Positions 25,524-33,341 of a stretch of 33,341 nucleotides of DNA are shown here, in pieces (the first letter of the stretch is position 1; every line of letters starts with the position of its first letter). Under the pieces are notes generated by a model. The model made no database searches and had not been told where the DNA came from. It was given only the letters and a program-made list of their open reading frames with translations. This DNA is from an uncultured delta proteobacterium (GTDB lineage Bacteria > Myxococcota_A > Polyangia > Haliangiales > Haliangiaceae), in assembly GCA_900696455.1 (NCBI GenBank), contig CAADGB010000479.1, forward strand, positions 1-33,341, in the 5' to 3' direction. Position numbers and translations under genes: made by a program.

Positions 25524-26462
25524 ATGGTGGCCCCCACGCGCGCCGTGTGCGTCACCTCCAGCGTCGCGTTGCGGCGGCCCCTGCGCCGCGCCTTCCACGC
25601 CACCGGGACCCAGGTCGAGTTCGCCGACGCCGTCGGCGGCGCCGATCCCGCGGACGCCGTCGTCGTGATCGATCAGCCGACCTACGCCGGCCTCGCCGAC
25701 GCCGACCGCGCCACCCTGGAGCGCGGCCGCGCGCTCATCGTCATGGGCGCGTCGCTCGAGGACGAGGCGGTGCTCGACGCCATGCGCCGGGAGCGTTGGA
25801 ACCACGTCATCCGCGAGGCCGAGGACCCCGACGACGACGAGCTCGTCGTCACCTCGGTCAAGCTGTCGTCGGGCGACATCTTCGGGCTCGAGAAGTACCT
25901 GGCGTGGGGCGTGAAGGTGAACGAGACCACGATCGACACCTACGAGGCCAAGCGCGAGGCGCTGCTCGCGGTCACCGCCTCGGCCCGCGACGGCGGCGCC
26001 CGCCGCCCCACGATCGCGCGCATCGAGAGCGTCGTCGACGAGCTGCTGATGAACGCGATGTACGATGCGCCTGCGGTGGCCACCGGCAAGGCCGTGCCCA
26101 CCCCGCGCCGCATCACCGACCCGGTCGGCGACGCCGAGGCCCGCCTGCGCTGGGCCGCCGACGGGCGCTACTTCGCGGTCTCGGTCGAGGACCGCTACGG
26201 CGCGCTGGCCAAGGACGTCATCCTCGACCACCTGCTGCGCGCCCGCCAGGAGCGCGGGCGGCCGCGCGCCCCCGACGCCCCCGGCGCCAGCGGCGGCGCC
26301 GGCCTCGGCCTCTACTTCATCCTGTCGTCGGTGACGCGCTTCATCGCCAACCTCGATCCCGGCGTCCGCACCGAGGTCATCTGCCTGTTCGACCTCAAGC
26401 AGGGCGGCCGCGACGCCGACGCCTGCGCCCGCTCGCTGCACGTCTTCGGTCCGCGCGCGTGA
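25524..26462 (+). CDS. HATPase-domain protein, possible anti-sigma-type kinase
   Basis: The 312-residue product has an N-terminal ~130-residue alpha/beta region that looks like a degenerate receiver (VCVTSSVALRRPLRRAFHA, then VVVIDQP and LIVMGAS) without the acidic pocket. After a linker comes a GHKL ATP-binding domain: N-box IESVVDELLMNAMYDAP with E173 and N177, G1 VEDRYG with D223, and G2 GGAGLGLYFI near residue 260. There is no H-box dimerisation helix, so it is not a classical histidine kinase; stand-alone HATPase domains of this kind are typical of RsbW/SpoIIAB serine kinases and of related myxobacterial regulators. It is divergent from the giant TPR gene. A role as the kinase that opposes the SpoIIE phosphatase is inference from gene proximity and needs a direct test. 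Confidence 0.75.
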   Translation: MVAPTRAVCVTSSVALRRPLRRAFHATGTQVEFADAVGGADPADAVVVIDQPTYAGLADADRATLERGRALIVMGASLEDEAVLDAMRRERWNHVIREAEDPDDDELVVTSVKLSSGDIFGLEKYLAWGVKVNETTIDTYEAKREALLAVTASARDGGARRPTIARIESVVDELLMNAMYDAPAVATGKAVPTPRRITDPVGDAEARLRWAADGRYFAVSVEDRYGALAKDVILDHLLRARQERGRPRAPDAPGASGGAGLGLYFILSSVTRFIANLDPGVRTEVICLFDLKQGGRDADACARSLHVFGPRA

Positions 26463-26478
26463 GGGACCCACACGCGCG
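26454..26478. terminator. Hairpin between convergent genes
   Basis: CGCGCGTG (26454-26461) pairs perfectly with CACGCGCG (26471-26478) around a 9-nt loop. It overlaps the stop of the HATPase gene and lies 24 bp from the end of the permease gene on the other strand. It may terminate both, without T-runs. Confidence 0.4.
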
Positions 26479-26502
26479 GGCGCCGGCGGGCGGATGCCGA
26501 GG

Positions 26503-27752
26503 TCAGCGCCCGAGGCGACCCAGCAGCGCGCCGGCGGTCGCGGCGATCGCGGTGGTCACGGCGGCGGCGAGCGGCCGCGCCGACAGGGCGGCGGCGATCG
26601 CGGCCGGCGCCGCGAGGAACAGGGCGACCCAGGTCGCGACGTAGGCGGTGCGCGCGGCGGCGACGCTGGCGGCGGTCACCGGCAGGGTGGCGGTGAGGCG
26701 CGGCAGCTCGAGCGGTGGGCGGGCCAGCGCCCGCGACAGCCAGCCGGCGAGGAAGCCGAGGGCGGCCGCGGTCACCCCCAGCCACGCCACCAGCTCGGCG
26801 GGGGCGGCCAGCCCGACGACGATCAGGGTCGCGCCGCCGGCGGCGCCGGCGAAGACCACCAGCGGGTAGCGGCGACGGACCAGGCGCGCCAGCCGGTCGT
26901 GGATCGGCGCCGCCGGTCCCAGCCGGTCGCGGACCACGCGCTCGAGCGCGGTCGGCGGGTGGATCTCGAGGTGGGCGTGGATCTGGCGGTCGAGGGCGGC
27001 GACCTCGCGCATGGCCAGGGGATAGACCCGGGCGGCGGCGGCGGTCGCCCAGGCCCCGGCGGCGAGCGCGCCGCCGACGACGACGCCCATGCCGATGGGG
27101 CCGGCCAGGCCGCCGCCGTCCCCGAGCCACGGCGCGCCGTAGATCGCGGCGAGCACCACCCCCGCGATCGCGGTGGCGGGCAGACCGCCGAGCCAGGTCG
27201 TCGTCGGCAGCGCGACCTCGCCGCCGCTCACCGCCGCGGCCAGGCCGCGGGCCTTGCCGGTCGCCACCAGGTCGGCCGCCGCCAGGCACACCGCCGGCAC
27301 CAGCGCGATCGCGGCCACCGCCATGGTCGCCGCCAGCGCGGCCGCGCGCGCCGCGGTCGTCACGTCGACGGCGGCGATCAGGCCCAGGGTCGGCGCGACC
27401 ACCACCGCGCTGCGGCCGGCGGCCCGCGCCGCCCTCGCGACCGCGACGTACCACAGCGCGCGGCCGTCGACGGGCAGGCGGGCCAGGAGCGCGGCGTCGC
27501 GGCGCCAGAACATGCGGTAGGGCGCGCCGAACATCGCCGGCACGAACGCCGCCAGCAGCACCGCGACCACCAGCGTCGTCCCCGGCAGCGCGCGCGCGCC
27601 CTCGAACCAGCCGGCGCGGCGCGCGACCTCGGCGGCGATCGCCAGGCCGAGGCCGCCGGCGACCAGCCAGGCTGGCGCGCCGCCGCGCCGCCGCGCCTCC
27701 AGATCGCCCCAGGCCAGGAGCTCGCGGCCCGTGAGCCCGCTCGACCCGCGCA

Positions 27753-27753
<1 letters not shown>
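26503..27753 (-). CDS. ABC transporter permease (multi-pass membrane protein)
   Basis: The 416-residue product is very hydrophobic, with roughly ten to twelve candidate membrane helices rich in Ala, Val and Leu (LVVAVLLAAFVPAMFGAP, AALAATMAVAAIALVPAV, LIVVGLAAPAELVAWLG). A cytoplasmic basic stretch lies in the middle (RVVRDRLGPAAPIHDRLARL). It resembles no named family that I can identify by eye. Its ATG overlaps the stop of the ATPase gene (ATGA at 27753), so it is the partner permease of that ATPase. The frame continues upstream to 28101, but that part is the ATPase gene in another frame. Substrate and direction are unknown; ATPases of this type with a single large permease are usually ABC-2-like exporters. 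Confidence 0.82.
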
Positions 27754-28496
<743 letters not shown>

Positions 28497-28527
28497 CGGC
28501 GCCGACCCTACCAAGAAACCCGCGGCC

Positions 28528-29778
28528 CTACTCGCGGCGCTCGGGCCCGGGTCGGCACACCCCCTCGTCCCACTCGTAGACGACGCGGTACATGACCGTC
28601 GCCGTCCCGGCCGCCGGCACCGTCACCCCCAGCCCGAGCTGCTGCGCCCCCTCCTTGGCCACGCGCGAGCCGGTCGAGTGGTAGGCCAGGGTCCAGCACT
28701 GCCCGCGGTAGAGGTGCTCGCGCACCAGCACGTCGACCGGGCGCGGCCCGCGGTTGTCGAGGGTCACGGTGATCTCCTCGACCAGCCGCATGGCGTCGAG
28801 GTCGAGGGCGAAGTCGGTGCGGCGCCGGCTGCCGCGCACCGCCGCCGCCCGTCCGATCGCGACCGTGGCGTGGCGCTGGCTGTCGGCGACGGCCGGCAGG
28901 AGCTGGCCCTGACCGCGCCAGCGCAGCGCGCCGCCGTCGCCGTCGACGGCGAGGACCCGCACCGGCCCCGCCGGCAGCGGCGCGGCCGCGACCCGGCCGA
29001 GGGCGACGAGCAGGCTCTCGTCGACCCAGCGCGGCCACCGCGCCACCCCCAGGCGGGGATCGGTGCTCGGGCGCAGGGTGGCCGAGTCGAGGCGCGCGCC
29101 GACCGGGTCGTAGACCAGGGTGGGCACCAGCGGCAGCGCCACCGCCGCGAGCGCGAGGTCGAGGCGCTGGGCTCCGGGCGCGACCGCGTGGACGCCCGGA
29201 ACGATCAGGACACGCGCCGGCGCGGTGGCGAGGACCGCGGTCGCGGTGGCGAGGGGACGATCGGCCACCACCACCTGGGCCCGCTCCCAGCGCCGCCCGG
29301 TGTCGTTGCGGAGGGCGAGCGCGCCGTGGAGCCGGCCCCGGCCGCGCTCGTCGATGAGCGTGTACCCGGCCTGCCACGTCAGGTGCGGCGTGACGTAGGC
29401 CAGCGTCAGCCGCGCGCGGCCGGCGCGGGGCGCGACCACGTCGACCGCCAGGCCGGGGGCGGCGCCGGCGGCCCCGGGGAGGGCCGCCGGATCGATCGCC
29501 GTCCAGCCCCGGACCTGGGCGTCGCGATCGCCCAGCACGATCACCGCGTCGACGCCGCGCGGGCGCGGCAGGTGCACGGTGCTGACGCCGGCGACGACCT
29601 CGATCGCGAAGCGCTCCTCGACGACCGCGCCGTCGCGGTGGAGGAGGAGCCGGGCGTCGGCGTCGACGTCCGCCCCCGCCGCCCCGCTGGCCGCCGGCCC
29701 GCGCCCGGCGCGCCCCGCGCACGCCGCCAGGCCGACCGCCGCGGCGACGGCCGCGACCACCGCCGCCGGCCGGCTCAC
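28528..29778 (-). CDS. DUF4139-like envelope lipoprotein
   Basis: The 416-residue product begins with SRPAAVVAAVAAAVGLAACAG, a lipoprotein signal with lipobox LAAC and Cys20. The rest is predicted beta-rich: TLAYVTPHLTWQAGYTLID, then LALRNDTGRRWERAQVVVAD, and the C-terminal VEEITVTLDNRGPRPVDVLV, VREHLYRG and VMYRVVYEW. This matches the pattern of DUF4139, including the (V/L)RNDxG segment and the C-terminal VREYLYR / YxVVYxW block shared with the next protein upstream. The GTG start overlaps the stop of that gene (GTGA at 29778-29775), so the two are translationally coupled. The function of DUF4139 proteins is not settled. Two coupled divergent copies suggest a heteromeric surface or envelope complex served by the ABC transporter that follows. 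Confidence 0.75.
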   Translation of the reverse strand: MSRPAAVVAAVAAAVGLAACAGRAGRGPAASGAAGADVDADARLLLHRDGAVVEERFAIEVVAGVSTVHLPRPRGVDAVIVLGDRDAQVRGWTAIDPAALPGAAGAAPGLAVDVVAPRAGRARLTLAYVTPHLTWQAGYTLIDERGRGRLHGALALRNDTGRRWERAQVVVADRPLATATAVLATAPARVLIVPGVHAVAPGAQRLDLALAAVALPLVPTLVYDPVGARLDSATLRPSTDPRLGVARWPRWVDESLLVALGRVAAAPLPAGPVRVLAVDGDGGALRWRGQGQLLPAVADSQRHATVAIGRAAAVRGSRRRTDFALDLDAMRLVEEITVTLDNRGPRPVDVLVREHLYRGQCWTLAYHSTGSRVAKEGAQQLGLGVTVPAAGTATVMYRVVYEWDEGVCRPGPERRE

Positions 29779-31169
29779 CACGCGTAGACGACCGTGTACG
29801 ACAGGGTCCGGGTGGCGCCGGCGGGCAGCCGCAGCCGCCACTCGTGGGCCGACGCCCCGGCCCGCTTGCCCGGCTCGTCCTCCTGATCGATCCGCCAGTT
29901 GTGCCACCGGTACAGGTACTCGCGCACGACCACGTCGGCGGCGACCTTGCCCCGGTTCTCGACCTTCACCTCGATGCGCTCGCGCACCGCGCGCCGCCCC
30001 GGATCCTCGCGGCAGTCGAGCTGGCGGCGCTCGCCGACCAGCTCCGGCGCCGCGCCGATCCGCAGCCGCAGCGCGCCGGTGACGCCGTCGACGCGCAGGG
30101 TGTCCTCGCCGAGCGCGGTGAGCGCTCCGCGGTCGTCCCGCCGCAGGAGCCGCACCGTGCCCTCGGGCAGGACCCGACCGGGTCCGTCGAGCTCGAGCAC
30201 GTGCTGGCTGCGCACCCCGGCGGCCTGCGCGGTGAAGCCGTGGCAATCCTGCTGCGGGAACGACGCGGTCTGATCGGCCAGGGCCTCGAACATCACCAGG
30301 CGTCGTCCCGTGACCGCGGTCCGCCGGGGGGCGAGCTCGACCTGGACGGTGGCGCCGGCGGGCACGTCCACCGGCCGCGCCAGGGGGATGGGCGCCGGCC
30401 GGCCCGGCGCCGGCGCCCGCGGCGTCCGTCCCGCCGGGTCGCTCACCAGCGTGAGCTCGGCCGCCGTCAGCTCGAGCCCGGCGTCGTTGCGCACCGCCGC
30501 CCAGGCGGTGAGATCGACGGCGTCGCCGGCCCCGAGCACCGCGGTGTACTCCGGCGTCCAGCCGAGGCCGGCGGCGCGATAGCGGACCTCGAGGGTGTGG
30601 CGGCCCGGGCGGCGCGCGGCCAGCTTCCACACCAGGGTCGGCTCGTGCTCGACGGCGGCGGCGCCCAGCTCGAGGGCCACGACGTGCTCGCCGCGGCGGA
30701 CGATCTCGACGCCCTTGCCGGCGGTCTCGATCACCAGGGCGTCGAGCGTGACGGCGCGCAGCGTGCCCCGGACCTCGCCCCGGCTCAGCACCACCGTGAT
30801 CGGCCGGCCGACGTGGCGGGCGAGCAGCGCCTCGGGCGTGGCCAGGTTGGCGGCGAAGCGCTGCTCGAGCACGCTGGTGCCCGACGGATCGGTGACGCTC
30901 GTGACCTCGACGGTCGCCGGATCGAGCCCGGCGGCGACGCCGACGAAGCGCACCACGCCATCGGCGGCCACCTCGACCTCGCGGCGATGGCTGACGAAGG
31001 CGCCGCCGCCGCCGTAGCCGCTGCCGCCCGCGCGCCAGATCGTGACCTGGGTGCGCGCGTCGCGGCGCTCGGCGGCGGCGTGACCGGCCGCGGCCACCGC
31101 CAGCGCGGCCGCGGCGCCGATCCCGAGCGCGACGCGCCCTCGCCCCACCTGCGCGGCATGGTCCTTCAT
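29775..31169 (-). CDS. DUF4139-like exported protein
   Basis: The 464-residue product has a signal peptide (VALGIGAAAALAVAAAGHAAA) and then the DUF4139 layout: DGVVRFVGVAAGLDPATVEV, DPSGTSVLEQRFAANLATPE, a small beta-barrel (VGRPITVVLSRGEVRGTLRA), WAAVRNDAGLELTAAELTLV, and the C-terminal VENRGKVAADVVVREYLYRW ending in TLSYTVVYAW. The LEQRF motif and the order of the segments are what point to the family. It lacks the lipobox of its downstream homologue. ATG 31169 is chosen because it gives a complete signal peptide and lies 8 nt after a TGC-TATGCT extended -10. It heads the minus-strand operon and is divergent from the STAND-like NTPase gene. Confidence 0.8.
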   Translation of the reverse strand: MKDHAAQVGRGRVALGIGAAAALAVAAAGHAAAERRDARTQVTIWRAGGSGYGGGGAFVSHRREVEVAADGVVRFVGVAAGLDPATVEVTSVTDPSGTSVLEQRFAANLATPEALLARHVGRPITVVLSRGEVRGTLRAVTLDALVIETAGKGVEIVRRGEHVVALELGAAAVEHEPTLVWKLAARRPGRHTLEVRYRAAGLGWTPEYTAVLGAGDAVDLTAWAAVRNDAGLELTAAELTLVSDPAGRTPRAPAPGRPAPIPLARPVDVPAGATVQVELAPRRTAVTGRRLVMFEALADQTASFPQQDCHGFTAQAAGVRSQHVLELDGPGRVLPEGTVRLLRRDDRGALTALGEDTLRVDGVTGALRLRIGAAPELVGERRQLDCREDPGRRAVRERIEVKVENRGKVAADVVVREYLYRWHNWRIDQEDEPGKRAGASAHEWRLRLPAGATRTLSYTVVYAW

Positions 31170-31177
31170 GCCGCGCC

Positions 31178-31183
31178 AGCATA
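31178..31183 (-). promoter_or_regulatory. Extended -10 element of the DUF4139 / ABC operon
   Basis: On the minus strand TGC-TATGCT is followed by 8 nt and then ATG 31169. The TGN extension is present and the -35 region (17-18 nt upstream) is not recognisable. It is the third case in this window of an extended -10 placed directly before a start codon. Confidence 0.45.
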
Positions 31184-31244
31184 GCAGCAGGGCCCCGTCG
31201 CGATCGGGGTCCGGACCGGGGGCGCGCGGCCGGCGGCCCTCGGA

Positions 31245-31250
31245 TATAGT
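31245..31250 (+). promoter_or_regulatory. -10 element of the STAND-like NTPase gene
   Basis: TATAGT (5 of 6 matches to TATAAT) lies 6 nt before GTG 31257, so the transcript should begin at about the start codon. The 61 bp between this and the opposing -10 at 31183 hold no clear -35 for either direction. Confidence 0.5.
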
Positions 31251-31256
31251 CCCGCC

Positions 31257-33341
31257 GTGGCGACGACTCCCGGCACCGCCTGGCGCGGCCTCGCGCCCTA
31301 CCGCGAGGACGAGCACGGTGCGCTGCTCGGCCGCGATCGCGATCGCGACGAGCTGATCCAGATGATCACCGCCACCGGCTACCGCGCCGGGCTGCTCCAC
31401 GGCGAGCGCGGCGTCGGCAAGACCTCGCTGGTGGCGGCGGTGCTGCCCCACCTGCGCGAGCAGGGCGCGGTGGTCGTGACCTGCGCCGATCCGACGACGC
31501 CGGCGGAGTCCCTGGCCGCGGGCCTCGCCGCCACCGGCGCTCAGCCCACCGCCGGCGAGGCGCCCAGCGCCTTCATCGCCCGCGTGGTCTCGAACGCGCC
31601 GCCGTCCCAGCTCTTCCTGTTCGTCCTCGACGACATCGAGCTGGCGCTGGCCGGCCCCAACGGCCTCGGCGACGAGCGGATCACCCAGGAGCTGGCCGAG
31701 GTGTTCGCGCGGTCGATGGCGCGCGCCAGCGGCCGCGCCCGCTTCCTCTACGTGGCGTCGAGCGAGCGGGTCCACGTCTTCGGTCACCTCGAGCACCGCA
31801 CCGGCTCGCTGTTCCCGCCCACCTGCCGCCACGAGCTGCGCCGGCTGCCCCCGGACGAGGCGAGCGCGGTGCTGGGCGGCCTCCTCGCCGGTGCCGGCGA
31901 GCCCGGCCTCCCCGAGGCGGTGGTGGCCGGCCTCGGCCGCGGCGGACCGGTGCTCCCCGCCGACCTGCAGATCGCGCTGCTCGGCCTGCGCGAGCTGCAC
32001 GTCACCAGCGTCGCCCAGCTCGTCCGCGCCGGCGGCGGCGGCGAGCTCGAGCGCCACTGGCTCGAGGGCGCGGCGCGGGCCAGCGGCGACGAGCGGCGCG
32101 CGCTGCGAGCCCTGGCCGAGCTGGCCAGCGACGACGCGGGCGGCGCGCCGGCGGCGCGGACCGCCGCCGACATCGGCGCCCCGCTGTCGCTCCACGCCGA
32201 CGAGGTCGAGCGGATCATGGCCGGCTTCGCCGCGCGCGGCGCGGTGGTGCGCGCCGGCCCGGCGCTCGATCGCTGGCGCCTCGCCCACGAGGTGCTGGCG
32301 GCGCGCGTGCGCGAGCTGACCGCGCCGGCCCGGGCCGCCGCCCGCCGCGCCCACGAGCTGCTCGGGGCGCGCGCCGCCACCGGCACCCGGCTGTCGCCGC
32401 GCGAGCTGTGGGACGTGCGCCTCGAGGGCCTCGCCCCCACCCGCGACGACGAGCGGCGCGTGCTCGACGCCTCGCGCCGCTTCTACAAGACGATCGCGAT
32501 CGCCGTCGCCGCGCTGCCGGTCGTGCTCCTGGTCTTCCTCTGGTTCCTGCAGCGCGGCAACTACTACCTCGCCCTCACCCCGCGTCCCGGCGGCGACCGG
32601 ATCGTGGTCAAGGCCGGGCGCGCCGGCCTGTCGGCGTTCGACTGGCTGCCGAGCTCGCCGGGCTTCGGCGACACCCTGGTCGACACCGGGCTGTCGCGGC
32701 CCATGGTCGAACCCCGGGCGTGGGCGGCGGTGACGCGGCGGGAGCTCGGCGGCGGGCTCGCCGGTTGGGATCGCGTGCTCGATCGGGTCACGGAGCCGCG
32801 GCTGGCCGCGCTCGTCGCCTACGCCACGACCGGCGACGCGAAGGCGCTCGCGACCCTGGCCGCGCCGGCCAAGGCTCCCGACGACCTGGCCGAGGTCCTG
32901 GTCGCCCTCCGGCCCATCGCCCGCGGCGGGGAGGCCGAGGTCCAGCTCGTCGAGCAGGCGCTGGCGACCCCGGCGCCGGCGGTCCAGCAGGCGGCGGTGG
33001 CGGTGGCCGGCGCCGCCGCCCAGCGCAACCCCGACGTCTACCGCGAGACCCTGGTGCGCGCGCTGACCGCGGCCGATCCCGAGCTCCGCCGCATCGCGTT
33101 CGCGGCGGTGCGTCAGCTCGGCGCCGAGCGCGCGGCGCCGCTGTACGCCGCGGCCCTGCGCCGCGACCCCGACGCCGCCATCCGCCGCGAGCTCCTGCTC
33201 GTGGTCTCGATCGAGGAGACCGACGCCGCGCCGCCCTCGGCCGAGGCCGCGCTGCCGGCGCTGGCCGACGGCGCCGCCAGCCCCGCGCTGCGCGAGCGCG
33301 CCCGCGCGCAGCTCCGCCGCGCCTTCGCCGCCGACGCGGCG
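31257..33341 (+). CDS. Membrane-tethered STAND-like NTPase with HEAT-like repeats (3' end outside the window)
   Basis: The frame is open for 695 codons to the right edge. After a start of WRGLAPYREDEHGALLGRDR type, which is typical of nSTAND1-like NTPases, come Walker A HGERGVGKTSL (residues 48-58) and Walker B LFLFVLDDIEL (about 117-127). A sensor-like VASSERVHVF segment and a winged-helix/helical region to about residue 400 follow. A single membrane helix (TIAIAVAALPVVLLVFLWFL, 412-431) divides the protein. The part after it is predicted outside the cytoplasm, with Ala-rich helical repeats of HEAT/PBS type (for example DPELRRIAFAAVRQLGAERA, from about residue 560). STAND proteins are signal-activated switches. 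The usual C-terminal sensor is WD40 or TPR, so HEAT-like repeats across a membrane are unusual. GTG 31257 is chosen from the -10 box 6 nt upstream; no ribosome site is seen. Confidence 0.82.
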   Translation, partial: MATTPGTAWRGLAPYREDEHGALLGRDRDRDELIQMITATGYRAGLLHGERGVGKTSLVAAVLPHLREQGAVVVTCADPTTPAESLAAGLAATGAQPTAGEAPSAFIARVVSNAPPSQLFLFVLDDIELALAGPNGLGDERITQELAEVFARSMARASGRARFLYVASSERVHVFGHLEHRTGSLFPPTCRHELRRLPPDEASAVLGGLLAGAGEPGLPEAVVAGLGRGGPVLPADLQIALLGLRELHVTSVAQLVRAGGGGELERHWLEGAARASGDERRALRALAELASDDAGGAPAARTAADIGAPLSLHADEVERIMAGFAARGAVVRAGPALDRWRLAHEVLAARVRELTAPARAAARRAHELLGARAATGTRLSPRELWDVRLEGLAPTRDDERRVLDASRRFYKTIAIAVAALPVVLLVFLWFLQRGNYYLALTPRPGGDRIVVKAGRAGLSAFDWLPSSPGFGDTLVDTGLSRPMVEPRAWAAVTRRELGGGLAGWDRVLDRVTEPRLAALVAYATTGDAKALATLAAPAKAPDDLAEVLVALRPIARGGEAEVQLVEQALATPAPAVQQAAVAVAGAAAQRNPDVYRETLVRALTAADPELRRIAFAAVRQLGAERAAPLYAAALRRDPDAAIRRELLLVVSIEETDAAPPSAEAALPALADGAASPALRERARAQLRRAFAADAA

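Noticed and set aside
19075-25668. Open frame of 2,197 codons on the plus strand opposite the giant TPR gene
   Set aside because: It is the antisense shadow of a gene with strong G/C third positions; its product is a Leu/Val/Gly/Arg-rich mix with no domain, whereas the other strand shows clear TPRs and a promoter.
9461-26462. A canonical sigma-B (Rsb) or SpoIIA locus
   Set aside because: No sigma factor, RsbS/RsbT or sporulation gene is present, and the STAS proteins carry a zinc ribbon, so only a partner-switch-like circuit is proposed.
31257-33341. Part of a known anti-phage defence island
   Set aside because: nSTAND-like NTPases occur in defence systems, but no neighbouring defence gene (nuclease, methylase, helicase) is visible here.

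Overview
The window is about 70-75% G+C, with codon third positions almost always G or C. It carries SpoIIE-type phosphatases, TPR giants, one-domain response regulators, PAS kinases and a membrane STAND-like NTPase. This combination suggests a large-genome Gram-negative predator or social bacterium of the Myxococcota (a Haliangium/Kofleriaceae-like lineage). That placement is inferred from composition and gene content only; there is no rRNA or marker gene here.

Layout. (1) 1-1214: C-terminal part of an exported, probably beta-propeller protein. (2) 1215-2720: a repeat-rich gap, then a near-perfect 38-bp palindrome plus a third half-copy, then a lower-G+C Y1/HUH transposase of the REP-associated (RAYT) type. 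(3) 2901-9418: a TetR repressor divergent from a TolC / membrane-fusion / RND efflux operon, with a 35-bp inverted repeat covering both start codons. (4) 9461-17046, minus strand: a tightly packed six-gene operon of SpoIIE/PP2C membrane phosphatase, TPR protein, PhnD-like binding protein, STAS-zinc-ribbon protein, PAS histidine kinase and single-domain receiver. (5) 17239-18819: a kinase-less PAS/coiled-coil protein (plus strand) convergent with a second, tail-anchored STAS-zinc-ribbon protein. (6) 18958-26462: a ~2,130-residue TPR protein divergent from a protein with a C-terminal HATPase domain. (7) 26503-31169, minus strand: two DUF4139-like envelope proteins followed by an ABC ATPase and its permease. 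(8) 31257 to the right edge: a membrane-tethered STAND-like NTPase with HEAT-like repeats, cut by the window end.

The main biological interest is the 9.4-26.5 kb block. It has the parts of a partner-switching circuit: a SpoIIE phosphatase with an extracytoplasmic sensor, two STAS proteins that keep a serine where anti-sigma antagonists are phosphorylated, and a stand-alone HATPase protein that could be the kinase. They are mixed with a phosphorelay (HK plus receiver) and a PAS protein that shares an unusual four-cysteine motif with the HK. No sigma factor is present, so the output is unknown. The two STAS proteins carry a zinc ribbon, which is not part of classical RsbV/SpoIIAA.

A second signal is in the promoters. 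Upstream of six genes or operons a good -10 hexamer sits 6-10 nt before the start codon, so the transcript would begin at or next to the start codon (leaderless or nearly so). Three of these have an extended TGN -10 element.

Gene starts and functions come from reading motifs by eye; no database search was possible.
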